Assembly: GCA_018065565.1 (NCBI GenBank)
Contig: JAGHSZ010000020.1
Coordinates: 1 to 64,000 of the forward strand
Source: Candidatus Colivivens caballi
Lineage (GTDB): Bacteria; Bacteroidota; Bacteroidia; Bacteroidales; Bacteroidaceae
Length of the DNA: 64,000 nt
Direction of reading: 5' to 3'
Below the pieces are notes generated by a model. That model did not search any database. It saw only the letters and a program-made list of their open reading frames with translations, and was not told the DNA's origin. Shown piece after piece: positions 50,966-60,360 of this stretch (position 1 is its first letter; every line of letters starts with the position of its first letter). The position numbers and the translations under genes are program-made.

Positions 50966-51414
50966 TCAGCCTGCGAACTGAACCATTCAGCCACGGCGGG
51001 AGTCACGACTTCTTCGTAGTCGTCGAGATAATCGTCGCCGTAGTCGTTGAGTTGCTCAAACTGTTCGTATTGAGCCATAAACTCGTCGTCGTCCTTGTCG
51101 GCTTCGAGTGTTTCGCGGTTTGCCTTGTATTCGTGCTGAACATTGAAGAGAAGCTGTCCGAACTTTTTCAGACCGAGTTCCCGTTTCATCAGCATGGGCA
51201 GCGGACCCAGTAGCACATAGGGACCGTAACCGTTTTGTATCAACTGAATGAAACCACCCTCCATCACTTCGTCGCGAAGGTAACGGTAGGCAAGCATGAT
51301 GTGCTCGTTCAGGGTGAGCATGTTCATGTTTTGTTCGGTGAGCTGACCACCAATACGGTCAATCAGACTGTCGGTGGTAGCGTTGAGAAAGTCAACTGAT
51401 TCGTTGTAAGTCAT
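50962..51414 (-). CDS. DMP19-like (DUF4375) protein
   Basis: This 150-residue protein has LTLNEHIMLAYRYLRDEVMEGGFIQLIQNGYGPYVL, the DMP19/DUF4375 signature, then KKFGQLLFNVQHEYKANRETLE and a strongly acidic tail (DKDDDEFMAQYEQFEQLNDYGDDYLDDYEEV). DMP19 folds are helical DNA-mimic-type proteins in some bacteria; here the role is unknown. It overlaps the uronyl hydrolase gene tail to tail by 4 bp. Confidence 0.8.
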   Translation of the reverse strand: MTYNESVDFLNATTDSLIDRIGGQLTEQNMNMLTLNEHIMLAYRYLRDEVMEGGFIQLIQNGYGPYVLLGPLPMLMKRELGLKKFGQLLFNVQHEYKANRETLEADKDDDEFMAQYEQFEQLNDYGDDYLDDYEEVVTPAVAEWFSSQAD

Positions 51415-51424
51415 GTTTTTTGGG

Positions 51425-51480
51425 GTAGTCAGTAGTAGGGGAGTTTAGAGGCCAGTAGTGGGGGAAGTGGTTAGAGGTTA
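51425..51480. repeat. AGTAGTNGG/TTTAGAGG heptamer-like tract
   Basis: GTAGTCAGTAGTAGGGG and repeated AGTTTAGAGG/GGTTAGAGG words fill the spacer between DUF3078 and DMP19 genes. Confidence 0.55.
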
Positions 51481-51539
51481 AGTAGAAAGTATCTCCTGCT
51501 TACCTTATCTCCCTTTGACTCCAAAACTCCTATTCTCCT

Positions 51540-52847
51540 TTAAAAATCATATTTAAGTCCGAGAGTAAGGTATTCCTTAAACTGGAAGTAGCCCAGGTTG
51601 CTGTCATAATACTTTGGACCACGGTTGTCGTCAAAGCGCCAAAGGGTGTAGAGTTCTGATGAAATGTACTTGGAGAAGGCAAATGAGAATACATTCTCCA
51701 TTTCTGCTTCCACATATTTGTAAGATGAGAAGTAGTAAGAACGACAGCGCCATGAAAGGTTTTTGCAGAGAGTGAACTTGCAGTTGAATTCAAGTCGCGA
51801 ACCATAGTCGCGTGTCGAGTAGATGCCCTCCATGCCATACACCTTGTGAATGTTCTCGTTGTCGGTTCCGATGTAGCGGAGTTTGAATGACAGAGGGAGG
51901 ATGGCAACACTGAGAGTGTTTCCATTTTTGAGAGTAGGCTTGAAGTCCATACCGGTAGAAACATAGAAGTCGAGTGGCGCAAGGAAGTCGGAGAACTTCA
52001 AAATGTTGTTGGTGCGGTAACCTGGCATAAACTGAGTGTTGGCTTCGGCAGTGACGGTGTAGTACCAGTTCTTTGTGGTCTTGATGCCGAGCTTTGACCA
52101 GAGGTTGAGTTTATCGTTGTTGGTGATAAATGTGTGGCATGTGTCGGATGTAGTGGTGACGAAACCGAGGCGCATGTCGAGTTTGTTTTCCCATGTGATG
52201 CGCTTTGTGTCGTTGTAGTTAGCTTGCAAAAGGAGTGTTGCCAGCATGGTTTCGTTGTTGTTTCCACCTTTGTACCAGTTCTCTGATATGTAGTTCTGTG
52301 TGAATTGCAGTGCAAAGTTGCCAGTACGTTTCCAGAAGTTTGGACGCTTGATGGCGATGTCGATGTCCATGTTGTCGGACACCTTTGCCACATCATCGAC
52401 ATCTGGCAACTGGTCGGCAATGGTGCTGGACAGTTCCTTGTGAGTGTCGGCAGGGACATCGGTCACAAGTTCTTCCTGTGAGTACTGACCGCTGTAAAAG
52501 TTGACAGCAGACGGCTTTTGCAGATAAAGTTGCATCAAACGGTCGTTGATGGTGCTGTCGGCAGCCGTCAGATTGCCCAGTGAGTCGAGGCGCAATATGC
52601 TGTGAGTTGCAGAATTGTAGTAGGTGGCGGGTCCGATCAGACGATAGAATCCACCCCAGCTCTTGCTGGTCTTGGCATTCGCGCTGAGCAGTGAGTCGGC
52701 ATGGATGCTGTCCTTGACGGCTGCGATGAAAACTACGAGTGAGTCGGCATACTTGTGTTGAACTACCTTTGGATTGTTGGTCTGTGCACAGAGCGTTGAT
52801 GTGGCGAGACACATCAGAAGTGCAACGGTTGCTTTGAATCTATTCAT
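51540..52847 (-). CDS. DUF3078 outer-membrane-type protein
   Basis: This 435-residue protein has a signal peptide (MNRFKATVALLMCLATSTLCAQ), an N-terminal helical part, and a DUF3078 beta-barrel domain with WKRTGNFALQFTQNYISENWYKGGNNNETMLATL, WENKLDMRLGF and a C-terminal aromatic end (LTLGLKYDF), typical of outer-membrane beta strands. The family is Bacteroidota-specific with no assigned function. It is followed by a heptamer tract. Confidence 0.92.
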   Translation of the reverse strand: MNRFKATVALLMCLATSTLCAQTNNPKVVQHKYADSLVVFIAAVKDSIHADSLLSANAKTSKSWGGFYRLIGPATYYNSATHSILRLDSLGNLTAADSTINDRLMQLYLQKPSAVNFYSGQYSQEELVTDVPADTHKELSSTIADQLPDVDDVAKVSDNMDIDIAIKRPNFWKRTGNFALQFTQNYISENWYKGGNNNETMLATLLLQANYNDTKRITWENKLDMRLGFVTTTSDTCHTFITNNDKLNLWSKLGIKTTKNWYYTVTAEANTQFMPGYRTNNILKFSDFLAPLDFYVSTGMDFKPTLKNGNTLSVAILPLSFKLRYIGTDNENIHKVYGMEGIYSTRDYGSRLEFNCKFTLCKNLSWRCRSYYFSSYKYVEAEMENVFSFAFSKYISSELYTLWRFDDNRGPKYYDSNLGYFQFKEYLTLGLKYDF

Positions 52848-52942
52848 AACTTTGTTCGTAATATTGATTAAGTTTTTACTCTTGTTAGTTTTTGCTCCTG
52901 TCTTGTATTATTATAAACCTGTGTAACAGCCTGTTTCACGAT

Positions 52943-53914
52943 TTATTTGCTTATGGCCCTTTCTTTCCTCTCTTTCCACAACTGGTAGGAGTTCCACACA
53001 TTGTGCCACACACTGTAGAAACCACCAGCGAGTGCGGTCACTGGGTTCATGAATGTGTAAGCCATCCATATTGCAAATGCAGTGTTTTTCTGCCCTAAAC
53101 TCTGTGAACCGGCAATCATGTCACCGTGTTTGCGTCCGATGGTTCTGCCCAGTACGAACTGGACGAGGCAACACAGTGCCGACGCAATGGCAATGCCAAA
53201 GTACTCCCACAGTTGCTCGTGACTGTGAACGATGGCTTTCGTGGTGACAGCAATGGCAAGTGCCAGTGCAATGGCCCACAGATAGAATGCGGCTCCGCTT
53301 TTGCTTGCAAACCAATGATGAAGCCGCGGGGTGAGGTAACGAAGCACTGTTGCAAGGATGAGTGGCATCATCAGTAACGGAAACACACGGCCGATGATGA
53401 TGGTAAACGATGTGACGAAATTCATGTCAGTCGAACTGCTGTGCAGCAATGGTACAATGGCTGGAATGAGCAGTGCTGCCACGAGGTTGATGATGCATGT
53501 GTAGCTGACCACATAACTTCCGTTGCCGTGCAGTTTGTCAGTCACAACCGATGCAGCGGTTGCTGTGGGACATATCATGCACACCATTGCGCTCTCAATA
53601 ATTACCCGTCCTGGAATTGTTGGAAAACAGATGATGGGAATGGCCATAACGATGAACGAAAGTGCCTGTATTGCGAGCAACTTCAACTGCCAACGGTGTG
53701 GACGCAGGGCACGTGGGTTGACTTTGCAGAATGCAAGGAAAAGCATTGTGAAGATGAGTGCCGGCTGCACCACACTGACCACATCTGACATCAAGGCGTG
53801 TGTCGGGTCGAGGGCATGGATGCTGACATAGATGAAATAAGATGCCACGCCCGTAATCATGGATATGGGAAGTGTCCAATTCTTGATGAATCGTATAATG
53901 TTGTTTCCTTTCAC
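52943..53914 (-). CDS. BASS-family (bile acid:sodium symporter-like) transporter
   Basis: This 323-residue membrane protein has about 9-10 helices. Motifs fit the BASS/Arsenical-resistance-3-like fold: VQPALIFTMLFLAFCKVNP in helix 2, AMVCMICPTATAASVVTDKLHGN in the crossing helix pair, and SQSLGQKNTAFAIWMAYTFMNPVTAL in the second crossing pair. Substrates are usually anions exchanged with sodium or protons; which one cannot be read. It lies between DUF3078 and uvrB in the minus-strand run. Confidence 0.85.
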   Translation of the reverse strand: MKGNNIIRFIKNWTLPISMITGVASYFIYVSIHALDPTHALMSDVVSVVQPALIFTMLFLAFCKVNPRALRPHRWQLKLLAIQALSFIVMAIPIICFPTIPGRVIIESAMVCMICPTATAASVVTDKLHGNGSYVVSYTCIINLVAALLIPAIVPLLHSSSTDMNFVTSFTIIIGRVFPLLMMPLILATVLRYLTPRLHHWFASKSGAAFYLWAIALALAIAVTTKAIVHSHEQLWEYFGIAIASALCCLVQFVLGRTIGRKHGDMIAGSQSLGQKNTAFAIWMAYTFMNPVTALAGGFYSVWHNVWNSYQLWKERKERAISK

Positions 53915-54001
53915 TGTTTAGATGATTATGCTGGTATGAGTAGCCTGTATATACAATTTTGTACGAATAATTGTGCCTGTATGGCTTATGGCTTTTATGG
54001 C

Positions 54002-56035
54002 TTATGACTTCAAACTCTGCTCCTGGTTCTTTTCCTCCTGTATCTTTTCGAGTTTGAGCATTTCGTCGCGATAGAGTATCGCCTTCTGGAAGTCGAGGCT
54101 CTTGGCAGCTGCTTCCATCAGCTTGCGAGTATGTTCGATGGACTTTACGAGTTGTTCGAGGTCCATTTTGCATACAACTGGGTCTTCGGCTGCTTTGAGG
54201 AAAGACTCCTCGATGTATGCACGGCCAACATAGTCCACATGCTTGCCTTCCCTGATGTTTTGCTGTGCCTTCTTTATCTGGGTCGGAGTGATGTGGTGCT
54301 CTTCGTTGTACTTCAACTGCTTCATTCGCCTGCGTTCAGTCTCGTCAATGGTTTGGCGCATGCTTTTTGTGATGTTGTCGGCATAAAGGATAGCTTTGCC
54401 GTTGACATTTCGTGCAGCACGGCCTATGGTCTGAGTCAGAGAACGGTAACTGCGCAGAAAACCTTCTTTATCGGCATCGAGTATTGCCACAAGCGACACT
54501 TCGGGAAGGTCGAGGCCTTCACGCAGCAGGTTGACACCAATCAGCACATCGTATTCACCTTGACGCAGTTTTTTGAGAATCTCAACGCGCTCGAAGGCAT
54601 CGACGTCGCTGTGGATGTAATTGCATCGGATGCCATAGTGGTTAATCATGTTCTCCGACAGTTCCTCCGCTTCTTTCTTGGAGGTTGTTGTCACGAGTAC
54701 TCGTTCACTCCGTTCGATTCGTTGCTGTATTTCTTCCATCAGGTCATCGAGTTCGTGCTCGCTTGGACGCACTTCGATTTCTGGTTCAAGCAGACCAGTA
54801 GGACGTACCACCTGTTCCACGATGACTCCCTCTGAGCGTTCCAACTCGTATTTGGCAGGAGTGGCACTCATGTAGATGGTCTGTGGAGTCATTGCCTCAA
54901 ACTCTTCAAATGTGAGTGGACGGTTGTCGAGTGCGGCTGGCAGTCGGTAACCGTATTCGATGAGAGTCTCCTTGCGATGACGGTCACCCCCATACATGGC
55001 TCCAATCTGTGAAATGGTTTCGTGGCTTTCATCGACAACGAGGAGGAAGTCGTCTGGGAAGAAGTCGAGCAGGCAATAAGGCTTTTCGCCAGGCTGGCGA
55101 CCGTCGAAATAACGACTGTAATTCTCGATGCCTGAACAGTGGCCAAGTTCGCGAATCATCTCAAGGTCGTTGGTCACACGAGTCTCGATGAGGTTGCGTT
55201 TCACCTCGTCGCCAATTTCTTCGTAGAACTTTATGCGTTCAACAAGGTCGTCCTGTATCTTTTGAATTGCCTCTTGTGTGCGCTCTTTCGAAGTCATGAA
55301 CAAGTTGGCAGGATATATCTTGTAGTCGTTGACCTGCCCAATGACCGTGCCGTTGGTGGGTTCGACTTCGGTGATGCTTTCTATCTCGTCCCATGCAAAG
55401 CACACTCTGAGTATGCGTTCATCGTATGCCAGATAGATGTCAACCACTTCGCCCTTGACGCGGAAGTGACCACGAGTCAGTTCAAGGTCGTTTCTGACAT
55501 ACAGACAATCCACAAGCTTGCGCAGAAAGGCATTTATGTCGAGGGCTTGTCCAACTGCAACAGGGATGACACTCTCCTGAAAGTCAACAGGAGAGCCCAT
55601 GCCAAATATGCATGACACCGAACTGACCACGATGACATCCTTGCGCCCTGACATGAGCTCGCGGGTGGCAGCAATGCGTAGCCGGTCAATTTCTTCGTTG
55701 ATGGCAAGGTCCTTTTCGATGTAAGTGTCAGTAGCTGGCAGATAGGCTTCTGGCTGATAGTAGTCGTAGTAACTGACATAGTACTCTACGGCGTTGTTCG
55801 GGAAGAAACCTTTCATCTCGGTGTAGAGCTGGTGTGCCAGAGTCTTGTTGTGGCTGAGAATAAGTGTCGGTCTTCCTATGTTCTTGATGACATTTGCTAT
55901 GGTGAATGTCTTACCTGAACCAGTTACACCGAGCAACACCTGTGCTGGCAATCCGCTTTGGACTCCCTCGGTCAATTGGCGTATGGCTTCGGGTTGGTCG
56001 CCCGTTGGTTCATAGTCTGATATGAGTTCGAACAT
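54002..56035 (-). CDS. uvrB: UvrABC excision nuclease subunit B
   Basis: This is a complete 677-residue UvrB: LLGVTGSGKTFTIANVI (Walker A), YVSYYDYYQPEAYLP (beta-hairpin), the DEAD-like LLVVDESHETISQIGAMYGGD, YMSATPAKYELERS, motif V/VI GVNLLREGLDLPEVSLVAILDADKEGFLRSYRSLTQTIGRAARN, and the C-terminal UVR domain. It verifies lesions and loads UvrC in nucleotide excision repair. The nearest neighbours are unrelated. Confidence 0.98.
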   Translation of the reverse strand: MFELISDYEPTGDQPEAIRQLTEGVQSGLPAQVLLGVTGSGKTFTIANVIKNIGRPTLILSHNKTLAHQLYTEMKGFFPNNAVEYYVSYYDYYQPEAYLPATDTYIEKDLAINEEIDRLRIAATRELMSGRKDVIVVSSVSCIFGMGSPVDFQESVIPVAVGQALDINAFLRKLVDCLYVRNDLELTRGHFRVKGEVVDIYLAYDERILRVCFAWDEIESITEVEPTNGTVIGQVNDYKIYPANLFMTSKERTQEAIQKIQDDLVERIKFYEEIGDEVKRNLIETRVTNDLEMIRELGHCSGIENYSRYFDGRQPGEKPYCLLDFFPDDFLLVVDESHETISQIGAMYGGDRHRKETLIEYGYRLPAALDNRPLTFEEFEAMTPQTIYMSATPAKYELERSEGVIVEQVVRPTGLLEPEIEVRPSEHELDDLMEEIQQRIERSERVLVTTTSKKEAEELSENMINHYGIRCNYIHSDVDAFERVEILKKLRQGEYDVLIGVNLLREGLDLPEVSLVAILDADKEGFLRSYRSLTQTIGRAARNVNGKAILYADNITKSMRQTIDETERRRMKQLKYNEEHHITPTQIKKAQQNIREGKHVDYVGRAYIEESFLKAAEDPVVCKMDLEQLVKSIEHTRKLMEAAAKSLDFQKAILYRDEMLKLEKIQEEKNQEQSLKS

Positions 56036-56089
56036 AGATATTAGGGTTTAAGGGGCATTGGTACTCGTACAGTGCCAATGGCATTGTCA

Positions 56090-57160
56090 TCAGTCTTTGT
56101 AGAAATCAAGGTTTTCAGGCATAATCAACTCGATTCCGATGTAGTGGAGTACTTCTTGCTTCATGTGGAGGACACATGAGTTGAAGATGCTGCGGAAACA
56201 GTTGAGACCCTGATGCTGTGGGTGCTGACCGACAAGGAAATCAACATAGCCATCGCGCATGCAGCGGATGTTGACATCGATGGCATCATATCCCAACAGA
56301 GTGATGTGTGGGTGGTCGGGCATGTTGTCTTTCAGGAAGTTTCCAATGACATGGATGGAAGAGTTGAACGACAGACCATACCGAATGTCAGCATTTTCAG
56401 TGAAGAAGGAGTGCATCGAATCCTTCATGCCTTCTTTGTCGTATGCATAAAGGTTGAGGTCGATGATTTCTGTCTCTGGGCTGTGTGCCTTGACATATTC
56501 ACGGAAACCTTCCTCACGCTCCAACTGCTGGCGGCTGGCAACTCGACCCTCGCCCAGCAACTTGAACAAGGCAATCTTGCGATGCTGTGCTGCTGCCATA
56601 AGAATGATCTTTGCCGAGAATTCGCCGCTTCGGCGTGCATCCTGACCATAGAATGTCACTGGATTGAGGTCCGACCAGTAAGAGTCAAGCAGGGAGTAGG
56701 GGATGTCCTTCGCTTCCAGCTTTTTAGTGAAACGCGACATGATTCGGTGGTTGAAGATAGGGCCGATGATGACGGCGCAAGGGTCGAACGACAGAATGTT
56801 GCGGCATTGCGATTCAAACGATTCTTCATTGAACTGGTCATAGTGGAACACCTTGAATGCCAATTTGAAATCCGCATATCGTTTCACTCCCTCATAGAGT
56901 CCCGTTTCAACTCGTGCCCAGTAACTGTCCTCCTGGTGCATAGGCAGTATGGCAGCAATCTTATATACTTTGTTGCTTGCGAGTGCGCTGGCATAGTGGT
57001 TGGGGACATAGTTGATTTCATCGAGCACTTTCTGTACTTTCTCAAGTGCGAGTTTTGATACACAACTACGACCGTGAAGTACTCTGTCAACTGTCCCTAC
57101 ACTGACACCTGCCATTTCGGCAATGTCCTTGATGCGTATTTTCTGCTGATTGAATTCCAT
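56090..57160 (-). CDS. LacI-family transcriptional regulator
   Basis: This 356-residue protein has the N-terminal LacI HTH (IRIKDIAEMAGVSVGTVDRVLHGR) and a YVPNHYASALASNKVYKIAAILP hinge. The periplasmic-binding-like sugar domain includes DPCAVIIGPIFNH and PHITLLGYDAIDVN. It lies divergent from kdgK-eda, so it probably regulates them in response to a uronate-derived ligand. No autoregulation site was proven, but an imperfect palindrome lies at 57236-57250. Confidence 0.92.
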   Translation of the reverse strand: MEFNQQKIRIKDIAEMAGVSVGTVDRVLHGRSCVSKLALEKVQKVLDEINYVPNHYASALASNKVYKIAAILPMHQEDSYWARVETGLYEGVKRYADFKLAFKVFHYDQFNEESFESQCRNILSFDPCAVIIGPIFNHRIMSRFTKKLEAKDIPYSLLDSYWSDLNPVTFYGQDARRSGEFSAKIILMAAAQHRKIALFKLLGEGRVASRQQLEREEGFREYVKAHSPETEIIDLNLYAYDKEGMKDSMHSFFTENADIRYGLSFNSSIHVIGNFLKDNMPDHPHITLLGYDAIDVNIRCMRDGYVDFLVGQHPQHQGLNCFRSIFNSCVLHMKQEVLHYIGIELIMPENLDFYKD

Positions 57161-57342
57161 ACCCTAAAACAAAATATGTGACTATTCTTTATATAAAAAT
57201 GTGTCGAATACTTATTGACTCTTTTTACTGGTGGTTGTAACATGTGTACATAAACCTCTGCAAAGATAGAGAATTTTTGCTAAAAAGCAATGTGAATGGG
57301 CTTTTTTCTTGTTAAAACTACTTTCCTATCGTTAAAAATTCT
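57161..57342. other. Regulator-kdgK intergenic region
   Basis: It holds the putative operator at 57236-57250. No further gene or strong repeat in this part. Confidence 0.4.
57236..57250. promoter_or_regulatory. Candidate LacI-type operator
   Basis: TGTAACATGTGTACA has dyad symmetry (TGTA with TACA, 7-base centre) and sits 75 bp from the LacI start, between divergent genes. It is a possible binding site; assignment is inference. Confidence 0.4.
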
Positions 57343-57350
57343 TATATTTG
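57343..57350 (+). promoter_or_regulatory. -7 promoter motif for kdgK-eda
   Basis: TATATTTG about 134 bp upstream of kdgK, leaving a long leader. Confidence 0.5.
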
Positions 57351-57435
57351 CACGCAAAAACAAAACTCTACTTTCGAATCATTACAGACATACAATGTAT
57401 GAGAACGAGTTGACAACAGATATCTTCTTGCTTCG

Positions 57436-57480
57436 ACTCTTAATTCTTAACTTTTAAATTTTAACTCTTATAACATTATA
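57436..57480. repeat. Short TTAA-type heptamer tract in the kdgK leader
   Basis: Units TTAATTC, TTAACTT, TTAAATT and TTAACTC follow at about 7 bp. Confidence 0.6.
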
Positions 57481-57483
57481 ATT

Positions 57484-58506
57484 ATGGCAAAGATTGTTAC
57501 AATGGGCGAGCTGATGCTCCGTCTTTCTCCTGAAGGTAATTACCGTTTCGTTCAAGCTGATAAATTTAATATTATCCCCGGTGGCGGTGAGGCAAATGTT
57601 GCTATCAGTTGTGCCAACTTTGGCCACGAATGCTATTTCGTGTCAAAACTTCCGAAGCATGAAATTGGCCAGATTGCTCTCAATGCAATGCGCCGTTTCG
57701 GAGTGAACACCGACTTCATTGCCCGTGGCGGCGACCGTGTCGGACTTTACTATGCCGAAACTGGTGCTTCAATGCGTGCATCGAAGGTTATCTATGACCG
57801 TGCACATTCCGCTATTGCTGAGGCAAAGCCCGAGGACTTCGATTTCGACAAGATCTTTCAGGATGCTGACTGGTTCCATTGGAGCGGTATCACTCCTGCA
57901 ATAAGCGATGCCAGTGCAGAATGTCTGCGTCAGGCATGTATAGCAGCAAAGCGCCACGGTGTCACCATCAGTTGTGACCTTAATTTCCGCAAGAAACTCT
58001 GGACCAGCGAAAAGGCCATCAGCGTGATGCGTCCTCTGATGCAGTATGTCGATGTATGCATCGGCAATGAGGAAGATGCAGAACTCTGTCTCGGTTTCAA
58101 GCCTGATGCTGATGTAGAAAGTGGCAAGACTGACGCTGCTGGCTATGAAGGCATTTTCCGCCAGATGATGCAGGAATTTGGTTTCAAGTATGTGGTCTCA
58201 ACACTTCGCGAGAGTTTCAGCGCTACCCACAACGGATGGAAGGCTCTGATTTATGACGGCAAGGAATTCTATCAGTCAAAGCGTTATGACATCGACCCAA
58301 TCATCGACCGTGTGGGTGGTGGCGACAGCTTCTCTGGTGGCTTGATTCATGGTCTGCTCACAAAGGCAACTCAGGGTGAGGCTCTCGAATTTGCTGTGGC
58401 AGCCAGTGCACTGAAACACACCATCCCTGGCGACTTCAACCATGTCTGCATTGATGAGGTGGAGGCTCTTGCAGGTGGTAATGCAAACGGTCGTGTACAG
58501 AGATAA
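57484..58506 (+). CDS. kdgK: 2-dehydro-3-deoxygluconate kinase
   Basis: This 340-residue PfkB-family sugar kinase starts MAKIVTMGELMLRLSPEG. It shows IIPGGGEANVAISCANFG (first PfkB motif), GVTISCDLNFRKKLW and RVGGGDSFSGGLIHGLL (second motif with catalytic Asp). It phosphorylates 2-keto-3-deoxygluconate to KDPG in uronate catabolism. It is first in the kdgK-eda operon, 116 bp before eda, with a regulator gene divergently transcribed. Confidence 0.95.
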   Translation: MAKIVTMGELMLRLSPEGNYRFVQADKFNIIPGGGEANVAISCANFGHECYFVSKLPKHEIGQIALNAMRRFGVNTDFIARGGDRVGLYYAETGASMRASKVIYDRAHSAIAEAKPEDFDFDKIFQDADWFHWSGITPAISDASAECLRQACIAAKRHGVTISCDLNFRKKLWTSEKAISVMRPLMQYVDVCIGNEEDAELCLGFKPDADVESGKTDAAGYEGIFRQMMQEFGFKYVVSTLRESFSATHNGWKALIYDGKEFYQSKRYDIDPIIDRVGGGDSFSGGLIHGLLTKATQGEALEFAVAASALKHTIPGDFNHVCIDEVEALAGGNANGRVQR

Positions 58507-58509
58507 CAA

Positions 58510-58562
58510 TTTGATAGTAGTCAGTAGTTAGGTAGTCGGTAGTTAAGTAGTTGGCAACTGAG
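58510..58562. repeat. GTAGTTA heptamer tract between kdgK and eda
   Basis: Repeated GTAGTCA/GTAGTTA/GTAGTCG units of about 7 bp fill much of the intergenic region. Confidence 0.65.
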
Positions 58563-58622
58563 TGTCGCATAGCACTTCCTGTAACTTCTCGACTACGAAT
58601 CTACAACAAATATAAATGAATT

Positions 58623-59291
58623 ATGGCAAAATTTGATAAGCTTGCCGTTATGGCAAAGATTGGTGACACGGGCATGGTTCCTGTGTTCTATCATAAAGAT
58701 GCAGAGATTGCAAAGAAAGTGATAAAGGCATGCTACGAAGGTGGTGTCCGTGCTTTTGAATTTACAAACCGTGGCGACTTTGCCCATGAGGTGTTTGCCG
58801 AGTGTGTAAAGTTTGCAGCAAAGGAATGTCCAGAACTGGCAATGGGTGTAGGCAGTGTGGTTGACCCTGCCACCGCAGCCCTTTACATTCAGCTTGGAGC
58901 CTGCTTCGTCGTAGGTCCTCTGTTCAATGCCGACATAGCCCCTGTTTGCAACCGTCGCCTTGTCCCTTATTGCCCGGGCTGTGGTACAGTCAGTGAAGTG
59001 GGAAAGGCTCAGGAACTGGGATGCGACCTCTGCAAGGTGTTCCCTGGCGATGTCTATGGTCCAGCCTTTGTGAAAGGCATGAAGGCACCAATGCCATGGT
59101 CAAAGATTATGGTCACTGGTGGCGTGGCTCCGACCGAAGAAAACCTTACTGCTTGGTTCAAGGCAGGAGTCTATTGCGTAGGCATGGGCAGCAAGCTTTT
59201 CCCAAAGGATAAGGTGGCAGCAGAGGACTGGCAATATGTTACCGACAAGTGCCGTGAATGTCTTGACATCATTGTAAGGGCAAAGCAGTAA
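58623..59291 (+). CDS. eda: KDPG/4-hydroxy-2-oxoglutarate aldolase
   Basis: This 222-residue class I aldolase of the Eda family has [14 protein letters not shown] (catalytic Glu), [25 protein letters not shown], and [11 protein letters not shown] with the Schiff-base Lys, then [31 protein letters not shown]. It splits KDPG into pyruvate and glyceraldehyde-3-phosphate. It completes the uronate route after KdgK. A hairpin follows at 59359-59395. Confidence 0.95.
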   Translation: MAKFDKLAVMAKIGDTGMVPVFYHKDAEIAKKVIKACYEGGVRAFEFTNRGDFAHEVFAECVKFAAKECPELAMGVGSVVDPATAALYIQLGACFVVGPLFNADIAPVCNRRLVPYCPGCGTVSEVGKAQELGCDLCKVFPGDVYGPAFVKGMKAPMPWSKIMVTGGVAPTEENLTAWFKAGVYCVGMGSKLFPKDKVAAEDWQYVTDKCRECLDIIVRAKQ

Positions 59292-59358
59292 AACCTGCCT
59301 GTAAAGACACTCTGAGGCTTGTGCTCACTGTCTTTTCATTACATTAATCATAGAAACC

Positions 59359-59395
59359 CAACCGCAAGTATCCGTCACAGAGATGCTTGCGGTTG
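59359..59395 (+). terminator. Hairpin terminator after eda
   Basis: A perfect 10-bp stem (CAACCGCAAG, 59359-59368, with 59386-59395) lies 67 bp after the stop, without a strong T-run. Confidence 0.65.
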
Positions 59396-59524
59396 TTGTG
59401 TTCATGTGGATATTGAAATCTACAACTGAGCTTTTATGTTGAAAAGTCTGCCCGTTTTTACCAGATTTTAATTAATTATCTAAAAAATGTTCAGTATATT
59501 CGCTCATGTTCACACCCTTTTTTG

Positions 59525-59532
59525 TACTTTTG
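59525..59532 (+). promoter_or_regulatory. -7 promoter motif for the lipoprotein gene
   Basis: TACTTTTG, 31 bp upstream of the start at 59564. Confidence 0.55.
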
Positions 59533-59563
59533 CATCAATAACTTAAAGATTATAGCATAAGAT

Positions 59564-60112
59564 ATGAGAAAATTACCACTTTCAATACTGTTTCTATCCA
59601 TGGGAATGGTTGCATGCACAAACAACACAAGGGACAATGGAACAATTGAGGCAGACACAGAAGATTCACTAACTATGTTTGCGGATTCTGAGGAGGCAAC
59701 CGTAGAAGAAGGTCTTGAAGTAGAAAACAAGGAAGAAGAAAACCAACAAATTGAGACCATTAAGCAATTCCTTGCAGACATATATACCCCCAAAGGTACC
59801 TCCGAAATATTTGAAGATAAATGGATTAATAAACATTGTAGCGCAAACATGAAGCAAATCCTTCGTGATGAGTATGATTACGATGGTGAGGGCTGGGGAA
59901 GTTGGCTCATTGGTGGTTGGGGTGCAGGAGAAGAAATCTTGACAACAATGACTGGTATTACCTATGATGGTCAGTATTACTACGCTACATTAAGGCCAGA
60001 AGAAACAGACTATGAGATTCAAGGTGAAAGAGTCATAAGATTTGAAGTCTCAATGGTGGACGGTATTCCTGTGATAAATAGTTGCAAATGGACTCAGGAT
60101 TTTAGTTATTGA
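59564..60112 (+). CDS. Lipoprotein of unknown function
   Basis: This 182-residue protein has a lipobox (GMVAC, about residue 18), an acidic Asn/Glu-rich linker (about 20-60) and a globular C-terminal half with TIKQFLADIYTPKGTSEIFEDKWINKHC and DYEIQGERVIRFEVSMVDGIPVI. It weakly recalls DUF3828-type lipoproteins, but I am not sure. It stands alone with its own promoter. Confidence 0.78.
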   Translation: MRKLPLSILFLSMGMVACTNNTRDNGTIEADTEDSLTMFADSEEATVEEGLEVENKEEENQQIETIKQFLADIYTPKGTSEIFEDKWINKHCSANMKQILRDEYDYDGEGWGSWLIGGWGAGEEILTTMTGITYDGQYYYATLRPEETDYEIQGERVIRFEVSMVDGIPVINSCKWTQDFSY

Positions 60113-60195
60113 GACTGATTCCGAACCTTATAACAATTCTTATCTCTATGCCTAAACTATATTTCCTTAATCTCGATGATATAGAAATATAGTTC

Positions 60196-60290
60196 CGAAG
60201 CAGTGGGGGTGTCCGAAGCAGTGGGTTTTAGGGTTTTAAGCAGTGGGTTTTCGTGGCCGAAGCAGTGGACTTTTGTGGTCGAAGGAGCAC
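60196..60290. repeat. 22-bp phased AAGCAGTGG array
   Basis: Copies of AAGCAGTGG start at 60198, 60216, 60238 and 60260, with a decayed copy at 60282. The last four are 22 bp apart and the first step is 18. It sits between the lipoprotein and C10 peptidase genes. The sequence is unrelated to the GGTGTACACC arrays but shares their period. Confidence 0.72.
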
Positions 60291-60360
60291 TTCTTCGGGG
60301 CTGAACATACGCTGCTTTGGCCATGAAGATATAGATGTCTTAGTATTTATGATTCATGCT

